This document shows, piece by piece, positions 7,776 through 14,905 of a stretch of 17,018 nt of DNA. Within the stretch, counting starts at the first letter, position 1, and the number at the start of each line of letters is the position of its first letter. The translations under genes and the position numbers were made by a program. Below the pieces are notes generated by a model, which was given only the letters and a program-made list of their open reading frames with translations, was not told where the DNA came from and ran no database searches. This stretch comes from JAWLGW01 sp964569055 (GTDB lineage: Bacteria; Planctomycetota; J058): NCBI GenBank assembly GCA_964569055.1, contig CAZMSZ010000144.1, positions 1 through 17,018 of the forward strand, given 5' to 3'.

Positions 7776-10700
7776 GTGAGTCGAGCGATCGGGCGGGTAA
7801 CGACCGCGCTGGCGGCGGGGCTGATCATCGTGGCGAGCGGCGCCGTGGTCGCCGGCTGCAAGAGCCGCAAGAGCGACAACGGCAGCGGCGGCGGCGGGGC
7901 GGGCACGCCCGCGATCGCGAGCATCGTCCCCAACACCGGGATCGACACCGGCGGCACCAGCGTGGTGATCACGATCACCAGCGGCACCTTCACCGGCACG
8001 CCGGCGGTGACCTTCGGCGGCGCCGCGGCGACCCTCCAAACGTTCACCGGCACGACCGTGACCGTGACGACCCCGTCGGGCTCGGTCGGGCCGGTGCCCG
8101 TGACGGTCGACCTCGACGGCAGCGGCACCACGGTGCTCACCGCGGCGGCTGGCTTCACCTATCAGGGCATGGAGATCACCGCCGTCACGCCCAGCACCGG
8201 CCCCGCGGGCGGCGGGACCGCGATCACGATCACCGGCATCGGCTTCGACTCGGTGACCGACGTCGACATCCTCAACCCCGGCTTCGGCCAGACCCCGACC
8301 CAGCTCACGGGCACGCTCAAGCCGGGCAGCGCCGGCACGGTCGACGTGACGGTCACCTCGAGCACCAAGGGCACCGCCACGCGCGCCAACGCCTTCACCT
8401 ACACCGGGAGCTCGGGCGGCGGCCCGACCACCGGCACCAACCCCAACGTCGGGATCGTGGCCCTGGCCCCGATCACCGGCCCGACCGGCGTCGCGACCGC
8501 GGTCACCCTCACCGGCGACGGCTTCGACATTACGGCCACCGTCGACTTCACCGACCCGGTGACCGGGACCTCGGAGCCTGCCACGGTGCTGTTGTTCGGC
8601 GAGGAGGGCGACACCCAGCTGTTCGACTCGGGCGGCACGCCGACGCCCGCGCCCGGCGGGCTGCCGCTGACGCGCGACACCCTGGTGATCGAGACCCCGA
8701 CCGGGTTCGCCCAGACGGTGCTGGTGGACGTGACGGTCACGGTCGGGAGCGACGCCGACACCCTCCCGCAGGCGTACACCTTCATCAACCCGCTCGGGAC
8801 CGCGCCCGTCCTGACCGCGGTCAGCCCGGCGACCGGCCCCGAGGCGGGCGGCACCAGCGTCACGCTCACGGGGACCGGCTTCCTCGGCGCCGATATCGCG
8901 ATGGTCGGCTCGGCCCTGCTCAACTTTCAGATCATCGACGACACCACGATCATCGGGAAGACCGCGCCGCTCTCCGGCGCCGGCGCGCCGCAGACGGCCG
9001 ACGTGGTGGTGGTCTCCGCCCAGACCGGGACCAGCAACATCCTGCCGTTCACCTACACGCCCTCGCTGTTCCTCGAGCGGCTCGACCCCAACCAGGGCCC
9101 CGTGAGCGGCGGGCAGATCATCACGATCACCGGCCGCAACTTCGAGAGCGCCACCGGCACGGTCCAGGTCGCGGACGTGCTGTTCGACGGCATCTCGGCC
9201 ACGCGGTTCAACGTGATCGACGCCGAGACCCTGTCGGTCACCGTCCCGCCGGGACCCGGCGAGTTCGCCGTCAGCGTGAAGCTCGTCGGGCAGGGGGTGA
9301 GCGACGCCGAGCGCCCCAACGCCTACGTCTACGGCGAGGTGTTCAAGGCGCCGCAGGACCCCGGTCAGGACCCGCTCGACCTCGGCGGTGACGAGACCGG
9401 ACCGGCGACCGGGAGCGCCGGCCTCGCGGACATCGACGACGGCGTCCTCACGGGCACGACCGGGAGGGTCAGCAAGGTGGCGGGCGGCGACATCACCGCC
9501 ATGAACGGCGAGTTCGTCGCGGTCACGCTCCCCCGGAGCCGGTCCGTCTACATCCGAGCCTCGTCGCTCCTGATCGAGACCAACGGGAGCGCCTGCCTGG
9601 ACTTCCTGACCCGTTTCAAGTTCGAGTTCACCCACGTCCTGTCGGCGACCGAGTTCCCGACCGACTTGGTGTGGACCGACATCGACCGCGACCGGGTGCC
9701 CGACGTGGTGGTGGCGCTCGAGGACGGCACCTTCCGCGTGGTCCGGCTGTTCGTGATCGCCGACCCCGGCCAGACCAAGTTCGACAGCCAGCTGCTCGGG
9801 ACGACCTTCGGCGCCGCGGGGACCGACATTCGGGGCATCGGGACGGGCGACTTCGACAACGACGGCTTCCTCGACATCGCCGTGGCGAGGGACGACTCGA
9901 TCGACGTCTACCTCAACGACCAGTCGAACGGGTTCACCGCGCACCAGACGATCACCATTTCGCAAGTCGACGGTTACCCGGCGACGAACCCCTCGATCGT
10001 GAAGATGCTGGTGGCCGATCCGTTCGGCGCCGAGAAGCTCGGGCTCGACCGCGACCGCGACGTGGCGATCGTGGACACCATGCCCAAGGGGCTGCTGTTC
10101 GACCTCAACCGCGACTCCAAGTGCGACATCATCACCCTGAACGACGACGGCACGATCTGCGCGGTCTTTGGCGAGCCGCAGGGGGCCACGGTCTTCGACC
10201 CGAGCGCGGCGGGCAGGTCGGAGACGTTCTTCGAGGCCGACCCGATCCAGGGCACGCCGATCGACGCGGCCCTCACCGACTTCAACCGCGACAACCGCCT
10301 CGACGTGGCGGTCCTGACCGGCGGACCGAACGGCCGGGTGACCGTGGTCAAGTCGGCCACCAACCCGCTCACCAAGGAGGTGGGCATGGTCAAGGTGGCC
10401 GAGATGGACTTCCCGGCGGGGGCCAACCCGGCGACGCCCACCGGGATCACCGTCCTCGACGCGAACATCGACTGCGACGACGACATCATCGTCTCCACCA
10501 TGGAGAACGGCGGGCCCAACGTCGCCCTCTACCTCAACAACGCCGACGGCGCGTTCGCGACGCCCCAGATGTACGTGGCGCAGGTCCCGGGCAACCTCGC
10601 CAGCACCTTCCAGATCCTCGACATCAGCCGCAGCCGGCGCGCCTCGGTGTGGGCCCTCTCCACCGGGCCGACCACGGGGCAGCAGGGCCTGATCGAGATC

Positions 10701-12395
10701 GACCGCAAGCGGCTCGTGAGCTTCCTGGGCGACGCGCCCAACACCATGGTCGGGCCGCTCGCCACGGGGATCGACCCGCGCGGGCTCCGCTTCGCGGACC
10801 TCAACGACGACGGCGCGGCGGACATGGTGTATTGCAACTTCACCGACGCCACCGTGCGGATCCACCTCGGCAACGGCGACGGGTCATTCGGCACCACGCT
10901 GACGCGCGCCACCGGCCCCGGCCCCGAGGCGCTCGCCGTGGGTGACATCGACAACGACGGCGACCAGGACGTGGTCGTCGCGAACAACCTCAACGGGGTC
11001 CGCCCGTTCGACGAGGTGTCGGTGCACCTCAACACGGGCTTCGGCGCGATCGGCGCCATCACCAGCTTCGTGACCGACGGCCGCGGCCCTCGCGACGTGC
11101 AGCTGGCCGACCTCGACAACGACGGCGCGCTGGACCTGCTGGTCGTCAACCAGACCAGCAACAACGTCTCGATCCTGAAGGGGAACGGCGACGGGACCTT
11201 CGCGCAGCCGGCGATCCGGGTCGGGATCGGCAACCGGCCCATGTCGCTGGCGATCGCCGACATGGGCGCGCCCGAGTGGACGCTGGCCTACACCCCCGGC
11301 GACTCGACCGCGACGCCCACCGTACCCGCCACGATCACGACCGACCCGCTGGAACCCGACGGGTTCTTGGACCTCGTGTTCGCGGTCTCGGGCGACGACA
11401 CCGTCACGATCCTCTACGGCGGCTACGACGGGGCCGGCCTCACGAACCAGCGGCTCGACTTCGGCCAGGGCGAGGCGTACAGCCTGCGCGGGTTCATCGA
11501 GCCCGACGTGACCCAGCTGATCGCGACCGTCCCGGCGCCGGCGCTGCTGCGGACCGGCACGCAGCCCTCGGCCGTGCGCGTGGTCGACATGAACGGCGAC
11601 GGGCGCCTCGACATCGTGGTCGCGGAGCAGGGCACCGACACCGTCACGATCCTGCACGCCAACACGCAGCTCCGCCCGTCGGACCCGCGCTTCGACCTCA
11701 CCCCCGCCCCGACCAGCGCGTCCGCGTGCGCCGGCATGAACGCGCGGCTCAACCTCACCGCGGGGCAACCCATCGCCGGCGCCCGCGGGTCCACCGCCCT
11801 GATCCGGAAGTACTTCATTCCGCGTGACTACCGCTACACGGGCGGCGTCAACGACCTCGGTCGCCCGCAGATCACCCTGCCGGTGGGCTCCCGACCGCAG
11901 TTCCTCGAGATCGCGGACATGAACGTCGACGGCCTCCCCGACCTGCTGGCCGGCTCGCTCGACGGCAACGTGCGGATCTACATCCAGCTCGGCCCCGACT
12001 TCCAGGACGGCGGCCAGGGGCCCGGCACGAACTCCGTCCCGGCCAGCGGGCCCTGCAACACGATCCCGCCGGGATACCCGGGGTACAACCTGCACCCCGA
12101 CGTGATCCCCAGCGCGCAGGTCCAAGGCGTGTTCGTCACGGGCAACCCCTCGGGGGACATCGACGTGCGCGCGTCGGCCTTCGGCGAGACGGCCTTCCGC
12201 TCGCCGCGCCTCGACCCCGCCTGCCCCCCGACGGTCAACGGCTACAGCCACGACTCGGACGTGGCCACGTTCTTCGACGTGGACATGGGCGGACCGATCA
12301 CCGGGCTCGACGTGGCGCGGATCAGCCGCGACTGCCCGCCCGACGTGGGCGCCACCACGGCCACCGACACGGTGCTGATCAAGCAAGGGCGCTGA
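7776..12395 (+). CDS. Giant lipoprotein with five IPT/TIG domains and an FG-GAP/VCBS repeat region
   Basis: This 1,539-residue exported protein begins with a signal peptide ending in VVAGC, the lipid-modified cysteine being C28 (codon 7857-7859). A Gly-rich linker follows. Five immunoglobulin-like IPT/TIG domains are recognisable by P..GP.GG.T openings: about residues 45-129, 132-210, 226-338, 344-427 and 429-519. After a spacer comes a series of FG-GAP/VCBS propeller repeats carrying calcium-type DxDxDG loops. These start near D635, D692 (DFDNDG), D776, D835, D1008 (DLNDDG), D1057 (DIDNDG), D1112 (DLDNDG), D1271 (DMNGDG) and D1381 (DMNVDG). Such architecture is known from surface proteins that bind ligands or other cells, so a cell-surface role is an inference. 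Some loops are degenerate (DIDRDR, DLNRDS, DFNRDN). The gene stands alone, bounded by hairpins on both sides. Confidence 0.9.
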   Translation: MSRAIGRVTTALAAGLIIVASGAVVAGCKSRKSDNGSGGGGAGTPAIASIVPNTGIDTGGTSVVITITSGTFTGTPAVTFGGAAATLQTFTGTTVTVTTPSGSVGPVPVTVDLDGSGTTVLTAAAGFTYQGMEITAVTPSTGPAGGGTAITITGIGFDSVTDVDILNPGFGQTPTQLTGTLKPGSAGTVDVTVTSSTKGTATRANAFTYTGSSGGGPTTGTNPNVGIVALAPITGPTGVATAVTLTGDGFDITATVDFTDPVTGTSEPATVLLFGEEGDTQLFDSGGTPTPAPGGLPLTRDTLVIETPTGFAQTVLVDVTVTVGSDADTLPQAYTFINPLGTAPVLTAVSPATGPEAGGTSVTLTGTGFLGADIAMVGSALLNFQIIDDTTIIGKTAPLSGAGAPQTADVVVVSAQTGTSNILPFTYTPSLFLERLDPNQGPVSGGQIITITGRNFESATGTVQVADVLFDGISATRFNVIDAETLSVTVPPGPGEFAVSVKLVGQGVSDAERPNAYVYGEVFKAPQDPGQDPLDLGGDETGPATGSAGLADIDDGVLTGTTGRVSKVAGGDITAMNGEFVAVTLPRSRSVYIRASSLLIETNGSACLDFLTRFKFEFTHVLSATEFPTDLVWTDIDRDRVPDVVVALEDGTFRVVRLFVIADPGQTKFDSQLLGTTFGAAGTDIRGIGTGDFDNDGFLDIAVARDDSIDVYLNDQSNGFTAHQTITISQVDGYPATNPSIVKMLVADPFGAEKLGLDRDRDVAIVDTMPKGLLFDLNRDSKCDIITLNDDGTICAVFGEPQGATVFDPSAAGRSETFFEADPIQGTPIDAALTDFNRDNRLDVAVLTGGPNGRVTVVKSATNPLTKEVGMVKVAEMDFPAGANPATPTGITVLDANIDCDDDIIVSTMENGGPNVALYLNNADGAFATPQMYVAQVPGNLASTFQILDISRSRRASVWALSTGPTTGQQGLIEIDRKRLVSFLGDAPNTMVGPLATGIDPRGLRFADLNDDGAADMVYCNFTDATVRIHLGNGDGSFGTTLTRATGPGPEALAVGDIDNDGDQDVVVANNLNGVRPFDEVSVHLNTGFGAIGAITSFVTDGRGPRDVQLADLDNDGALDLLVVNQTSNNVSILKGNGDGTFAQPAIRVGIGNRPMSLAIADMGAPEWTLAYTPGDSTATPTVPATITTDPLEPDGFLDLVFAVSGDDTVTILYGGYDGAGLTNQRLDFGQGEAYSLRGFIEPDVTQLIATVPAPALLRTGTQPSAVRVVDMNGDGRLDIVVAEQGTDTVTILHANTQLRPSDPRFDLTPAPTSASACAGMNARLNLTAGQPIAGARGSTALIRKYFIPRDYRYTGGVNDLGRPQITLPVGSRPQFLEIADMNVDGLPDLLAGSLDGNVRIYIQLGPDFQDGGQGPGTNSVPASGPCNTIPPGYPGYNLHPDVIPSAQVQGVFVTGNPSGDIDVRASAFGETAFRSPRLDPACPPTVNGYSHDSDVATFFDVDMGGPITGLDVARISRDCPPDVGATTATDTVLIKQGR

Positions 12396-12420
12396 GCGCC
12401 GCGTAGCCAGCCCGACCCGG

Positions 12421-12466
12421 GGCCCCGCCCCCGCCCAGGCCCCGTCCCCGCCTCGGGGGCGGGGCC
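12421..12466 (+). terminator. Strong GC hairpin after the lipoprotein gene, with two alternative left arms
   Basis: GGCCCCGCCCCCG (12421-12433) is a perfect 13-bp inverted repeat of CGGGGGCGGGGCC (12454-12466). A second copy of the left arm, GGCCCCGTCCCCG (12438-12450), could pair with the same right arm with one G-U wobble and only a 3-nt loop. It starts 26 bp after the TGA. There is no T-tract, so it may terminate only partly or with Rho, but position and stability support a transcription end. Confidence 0.55.
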
Positions 12467-12545
12467 GCTGCACGTACGGGCGCCGGGGGTGAGCAGGGCT
12501 CCGCACCCGAGGCGCGGCCCTCGCGCCGCGCTTGGCGCACGCGGG

Positions 12546-12555
12546 CCACCTGTGG
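12546..12555. repeat. Near-palindrome CCACCTGTGG
   Basis: Arms CCAC and GTGG are perfect and only the central dinucleotide breaks symmetry; one more base on each side (G and C) extends the arms. It is a near copy of the perfect palindrome centred 79 bp downstream, so the pair may be sites for a dimeric regulator. Confidence 0.35.
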
Positions 12556-12595
12556 CGCGCCCGCGCCCCATCCGGCTCGCCGCCTTCACCACGGG

Positions 12596-12604
12596 TTCTC
12601 CACA
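12596..12604 (+). promoter_or_regulatory. DnaA-box-like site TTCTCCACA
   Basis: This matches 8 of 9 positions of the bacterial DnaA-box consensus TTWTNCACA and 8 of 9 of the high-GC actinobacterial form TTGTCCACA. It is in the spacer upstream of dnaA, where such boxes are usual. Whether this divergent DnaA binds it is uncertain. Confidence 0.4.
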
Positions 12605-12624
12605 GTTGGCCCTACCGCACACGG

Positions 12625-12634
12625 CCACATGTGG
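12625..12634. repeat. Perfect 10-bp palindrome CCACATGTGG
   Basis: The site is fully self-complementary and contains two divergent CCACA pentamers, the invariant half of a DnaA box. It could be an operator for a dimeric protein or two abutting initiator half-sites. Confidence 0.35.
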
Positions 12635-12683
12635 TGGGTGCCGCGCCAAGGCCGGTCAACATGCTGCGCTCGGTGGGCTCGCC

Positions 12684-12697
12684 TCCACACGTCCACA
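12684..12697 (+). promoter_or_regulatory. Two direct TCCACA motifs 8 bp apart
   Basis: TCCACA occurs at 12684-12689 and again at 12692-12697, same strand, 8-bp period. The upstream three bases of each (GCC, ACG) do not match a classical DnaA box, so these are weak sites at best, of the sort that initiators can fill cooperatively. Confidence 0.3.
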
Positions 12698-12755
12698 GGG
12701 ACAATCGCGCCCGCTGGACGGCGAAAATGGGGACGATCTCGTCCCGCGGAAGGTG

Positions 12756-12764
12756 TGTGGAAAC
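12756..12764 (-). promoter_or_regulatory. DnaA-box-like site GTTTCCACA, reverse orientation
   Basis: On the minus strand this 9-mer matches 8 of 9 positions of TTWTNCACA. It faces the forward site at 12596-12604, so the two best boxes form an inverted pair about 160 bp apart, with weaker copies between. Confidence 0.4.
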
Positions 12765-12944
12765 ACGCAGAACCCCTAGGCGGCCTACGTAGAGCGACGC
12801 GGATCTCGGCCCTCGGGACGCATGTCCTGTCACCACGGAGGGCGCCTCCCGGCCTTCCCACGAGGGGTCGCGGCAAGACGGTTGCGAAGCACGGCCGGCG
12901 GTCTTTCTGGCGCTCTGCTTTAGGCGCGATGCGCCACACCGGGT

Positions 12945-12971
12945 TTGAGCGGTCTTGCTCCGTCCTTAAAC
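12945..12971 (+). promoter_or_regulatory. Weak candidate dnaA promoter
   Basis: TTGAGC (12945-12950) and TTAAAC (12966-12971) are 15 nt apart, shorter than ideal, in the only AT-leaning stretch close to dnaA. The -35 box matches 4/6. A transcript would begin near 12978 and leave a leader of about 70 nt. This is a guess from resemblance and position. Confidence 0.22.
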
Positions 12972-13049
12972 TGCGCGCCGAACCCAGGGGTCGAGCCCGC
13001 TGCGCGAGCGGTCGTAGCTCGAGCCCGCCGAGAGAGCCGGGGGGGTCTC

Positions 13050-14381
13050 TTGGACAGCGTGGCCGTCTGGAACGCGGCGCAAGCCCGCATTCGCGAGGAG
13101 CTGGGGTGGCTCCGGACCCGCCCCTGGCTCGAGGACCTCGGGCTGCGCTCCCTCGACCGGGGCCTCGCCTGGCTCGAGGCGAGCAGCGCGGCCGAGCGCA
13201 GCGCCACGCAGGAGCACCGCGAGGCGATCGAGGCCGCCCTGGGCGGCGTGCTCGGCCGGCCCGTCCACCTGCGGATCTCCCTGCGGCGGGGCCGCCGGAC
13301 CCGGCCCGCGCGCAGCGCCGAGGCGCAGGCCGCCGAGGAGCCGCTGGCGCTGGAGCCCGAGCGGGTCAACGACCGCCACCAGCTCAGCGGGTTCCTGGCC
13401 GGCCCCGCCAACGAGCTCCCGCTGCGCTTCGCCCAGCAGGCCGTGGAGCGGCCGGGGGCCTGGCACCCGCTCGTGTTCTACGGGGTGAGCGGGAGCGGCA
13501 AGACCCACCTGCTCCAGGGGATCGTCAACGGCTATCGCCGGGCCTACCCCGGCCGCCGCGCCGTCTACACCTCCAGCGACCGCTTCTCGCGCCAGTTCGT
13601 CCAGGCCATGCGCCGCCGCCAGACCCGCTCCTTCCGCCGCCTGTACCGAGAGGTCGGGCTGCTCGTGATCGACGACGTGCAGGACCTCGCCGGCAAGGCG
13701 GCGAGCGAGCTGGAGCTGGTCCGCACGCTCGACACGCTCGAGCTCGGGCGCAGCCAGGCGGTCCTGGCCTGCTCCGACTCGCCCAAGCGGATCCCCGGGC
13801 TCGAGGCGGGGCTCGCGGGTCGGCTGCTGGGCGGGCAGGTGGTCGAGCTGCGCGGACCCGACTGCGAGACGCGGCACGAGATCGTCCGCGCGCGCTGCGC
13901 CAACGGGCTGCGCCTCCCGCGCGAGGTCGTCGACCTGCTCGTGAACGGCTACGACCTCGACGCGCGCGAGCTCCTCTCGGCGCTGACCCGGCTCGAGGCC
14001 TTCCAGCGGCACGTGGGCGGCGCGATCGACCTCGCCGCCGCCCGCGAGATCCTGCGCGACCTCCTGGAGGGGAAGCGCCAGCCCGCCACGATCGAGGCCC
14101 TGGCCAGCTACGTGGCGGAGGCCCTCGGGGTGGCGGTCGAGCAGCTGTGCAGCCGGAGCCGGCGCGCGGCGGTGGTGCGCGCCCGCCAGGTTTCGATCGG
14201 CCTGACTCGCGACCTGACCCCGCTCACCTTGCGCGAGGTCGGCACGTACTTCGGCGGGCGCTCGTGCGCGAGCGTCCACTTCGCGCAGGAGCGCGCCCGC
14301 GAGCTGCGCGAGCAGGACCCGCTGGTCCGCGAGCTGTGGGAGCGCGCCGGGCGGACCTTCGAGCGGCCGGCCACGCGCTGA
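13050..14381 (+). CDS. dnaA: DnaA-family replication initiator with divergent DNA-recognition helix
   Basis: At 443 residues this has the normal DnaA length and four-domain order. Domain I begins near VWNAAQARIREELG (from residue 6) and a short Arg/Glu/Ala linker covers about 78-105. The AAA+ domain opens with GPANELPLRF. Walker A is GVSGSGKTHLL (145-155, K151), where the family usually has GGVGLGKTH, and Walker B is LLVIDDVQ (204-211). Sensor I is SD (242-243), the arginine-finger position is kept (R258), and sensor II is R306 in ARELLSAL. Domain IV has RARQ and LREVGTYFGGR, but the recognition helix reads SCASV (405-409) where DHTTV is normal. TTG 13050 follows a G-run; GTG 13059 is an equally possible start, three residues shorter. 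It is not flanked by dnaN, gyrB or rpmH. It may be the chromosomal initiator or a specialised paralogue. Confidence 0.87.
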   Translation: MDSVAVWNAAQARIREELGWLRTRPWLEDLGLRSLDRGLAWLEASSAAERSATQEHREAIEAALGGVLGRPVHLRISLRRGRRTRPARSAEAQAAEEPLALEPERVNDRHQLSGFLAGPANELPLRFAQQAVERPGAWHPLVFYGVSGSGKTHLLQGIVNGYRRAYPGRRAVYTSSDRFSRQFVQAMRRRQTRSFRRLYREVGLLVIDDVQDLAGKAASELELVRTLDTLELGRSQAVLACSDSPKRIPGLEAGLAGRLLGGQVVELRGPDCETRHEIVRARCANGLRLPREVVDLLVNGYDLDARELLSALTRLEAFQRHVGGAIDLAAAREILRDLLEGKRQPATIEALASYVAEALGVAVEQLCSRSRRAAVVRARQVSIGLTRDLTPLTLREVGTYFGGRSCASVHFAQERARELREQDPLVRELWERAGRTFERPATR

Positions 14382-14415
14382 ACCGATCGTCGCCGCCGCG
14401 GCTTACCTCCCCGAC

Positions 14416-14424
14416 CTCTCCACA
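14416..14424 (+). promoter_or_regulatory. Possible DnaA-box-like site CTCTCCACA downstream of dnaA
   Basis: It matches 7 of 9 positions of TTWTNCACA and shares CTCCACA with the 12596 site. It is in the 188-bp spacer between dnaA and the DUF1858 gene, which otherwise shows only a slightly AT-rich patch near 14470-14480 that might hold a promoter. Confidence 0.2.
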
Positions 14425-14558
14425 TGGGACCGGCCGCGTGGCCACCGCACCCGAACCTGGGACACCTGCTGTAAGCTATTGCCCTGACGAGACGTCCGGG
14501 ACGGCTGGGCGCGGTGCTCCGACGCCAGCCGAGCACTCTCCCCCGGTTCTCCCCGCGC

Positions 14559-14563
14559 GGAGG
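14559..14563 (+). promoter_or_regulatory. Shine-Dalgarno site fixing the GTG start at 14570
   Basis: GGAGG stands 6 nt before GTG 14570 and decides the start within a longer open frame. Confidence 0.65.
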
Positions 14564-14569
14564 CCCACC

Positions 14570-14815
14570 GTGTCCGCCACCGATCCGAGCGCCCCGATCG
14601 GACCCCGAACCCGGATCGTGGACGCCATTCGCTGGCGGGTCGGGGCCGATCGAGTCCTGCTCGAGGAGTTCGGGCTGCCCTGCTACCGGTGCGAGGCGCG
14701 GCACGTGGAGTCGCTCGCGGAGGGGGTCGCGTACTGCGGGCTCGACCCGCGGCGGGTCGCCGCGCGGCTCGACGCGCTCCCGGCCTACCCTGCAGACGAG
14801 GACCTTCCCGGATAG
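14570..14815 (+). CDS. Small DUF1858-type protein with CxxC pair
   Basis: This 81-residue protein looks like a free-standing DUF1858 domain, the small 'hybrid-cluster-protein-associated redox disulfide' domain also found at the N-terminus of ScdA/RIC-type iron-sulfur repair proteins. The supporting pattern is a hydrophobic helix start (TRIVDAI, 14-20), EEFGLPCYRC (32-41) with the pair C38/C41, then SLAEGVAYCGLDPRRVAARL (48-67), which parallels the family's 'TLEEAA..HGLD...LL' ending. A third cysteine is at 56. A redox or metal-handling role is inferred from the family, and I cannot name a partner. The GTG start has an ideal ribosome site. The first CNNM gene starts 90 bp downstream in the same frame after the TAG stop, so co-transcription is plausible. 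Confidence 0.78.
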   Translation: MSATDPSAPIGPRTRIVDAIRWRVGADRVLLEEFGLPCYRCEARHVESLAEGVAYCGLDPRRVAARLDALPAYPADEDLPG

Positions 14816-14905
14816 GCTCGGGGGCATGGCCGCCGCCCCGGGGGAGCCCCGCTCACCGTCGCGGGTCGCCGCGCCGCGCCGCACGCGCGCGCGCCGAGCG
14901 GCGCC

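Larger units (their letters stand above)
12396..13049. other. 654-bp intergenic region upstream of dnaA, candidate origin or dnaA control region
   Basis: No reading frame here has protein-like composition; the open frames are Arg/Pro-rich shadows. The region holds, in order, a strong GC hairpin (12421-12466), CCACCTGTGG (12546-12555), a DnaA-box-like TTCTCCACA (12596-12604), the palindrome CCACATGTGG (12625-12634), two TCCACA copies (12684-12689, 12692-12697), and TGTGGAAAC (12756-12764, GTTTCCACA on the minus strand). An 8-bp palindrome CTACGTAG follows (12785-12792), then another CCACA (12934-12938). Chromosomal origins are often next to dnaA and dnaA usually autoregulates, which is why this is of interest. 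Against an origin, there is no AT-rich unwinding element: the longest A/T-only run I noticed is about 5 bases near 12724. Confidence 0.45.

Noticed and set aside
7635..10865. A long minus-strand open frame opposite the IPT/FG-GAP gene
   Set aside because: It is Val/Asp/Arg/Gly-rich shadow sequence without domains, while the plus strand has a lipobox, IPT domains and DxDxDG repeats.
12785..12792. The 8-bp palindrome CTACGTAG, next to CCTAGG at 12775-12780
   Set aside because: Eight- and six-base palindromes arise often by chance; there is no second copy nearby and no evident function.
12586..12939. A 117-codon minus-strand frame and several short plus-strand frames in the spacer before dnaA
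   Set aside because: Composition is Arg/Pro/His-rich, there is no ribosome site, and they overlap one another in all frames. They look like chance open frames.
12945..13049. An earlier dnaA start at TTG 12945
   Set aside because: It has no ribosome site and would add 35 residues without family resemblance before domain I; it also overlaps the candidate promoter.
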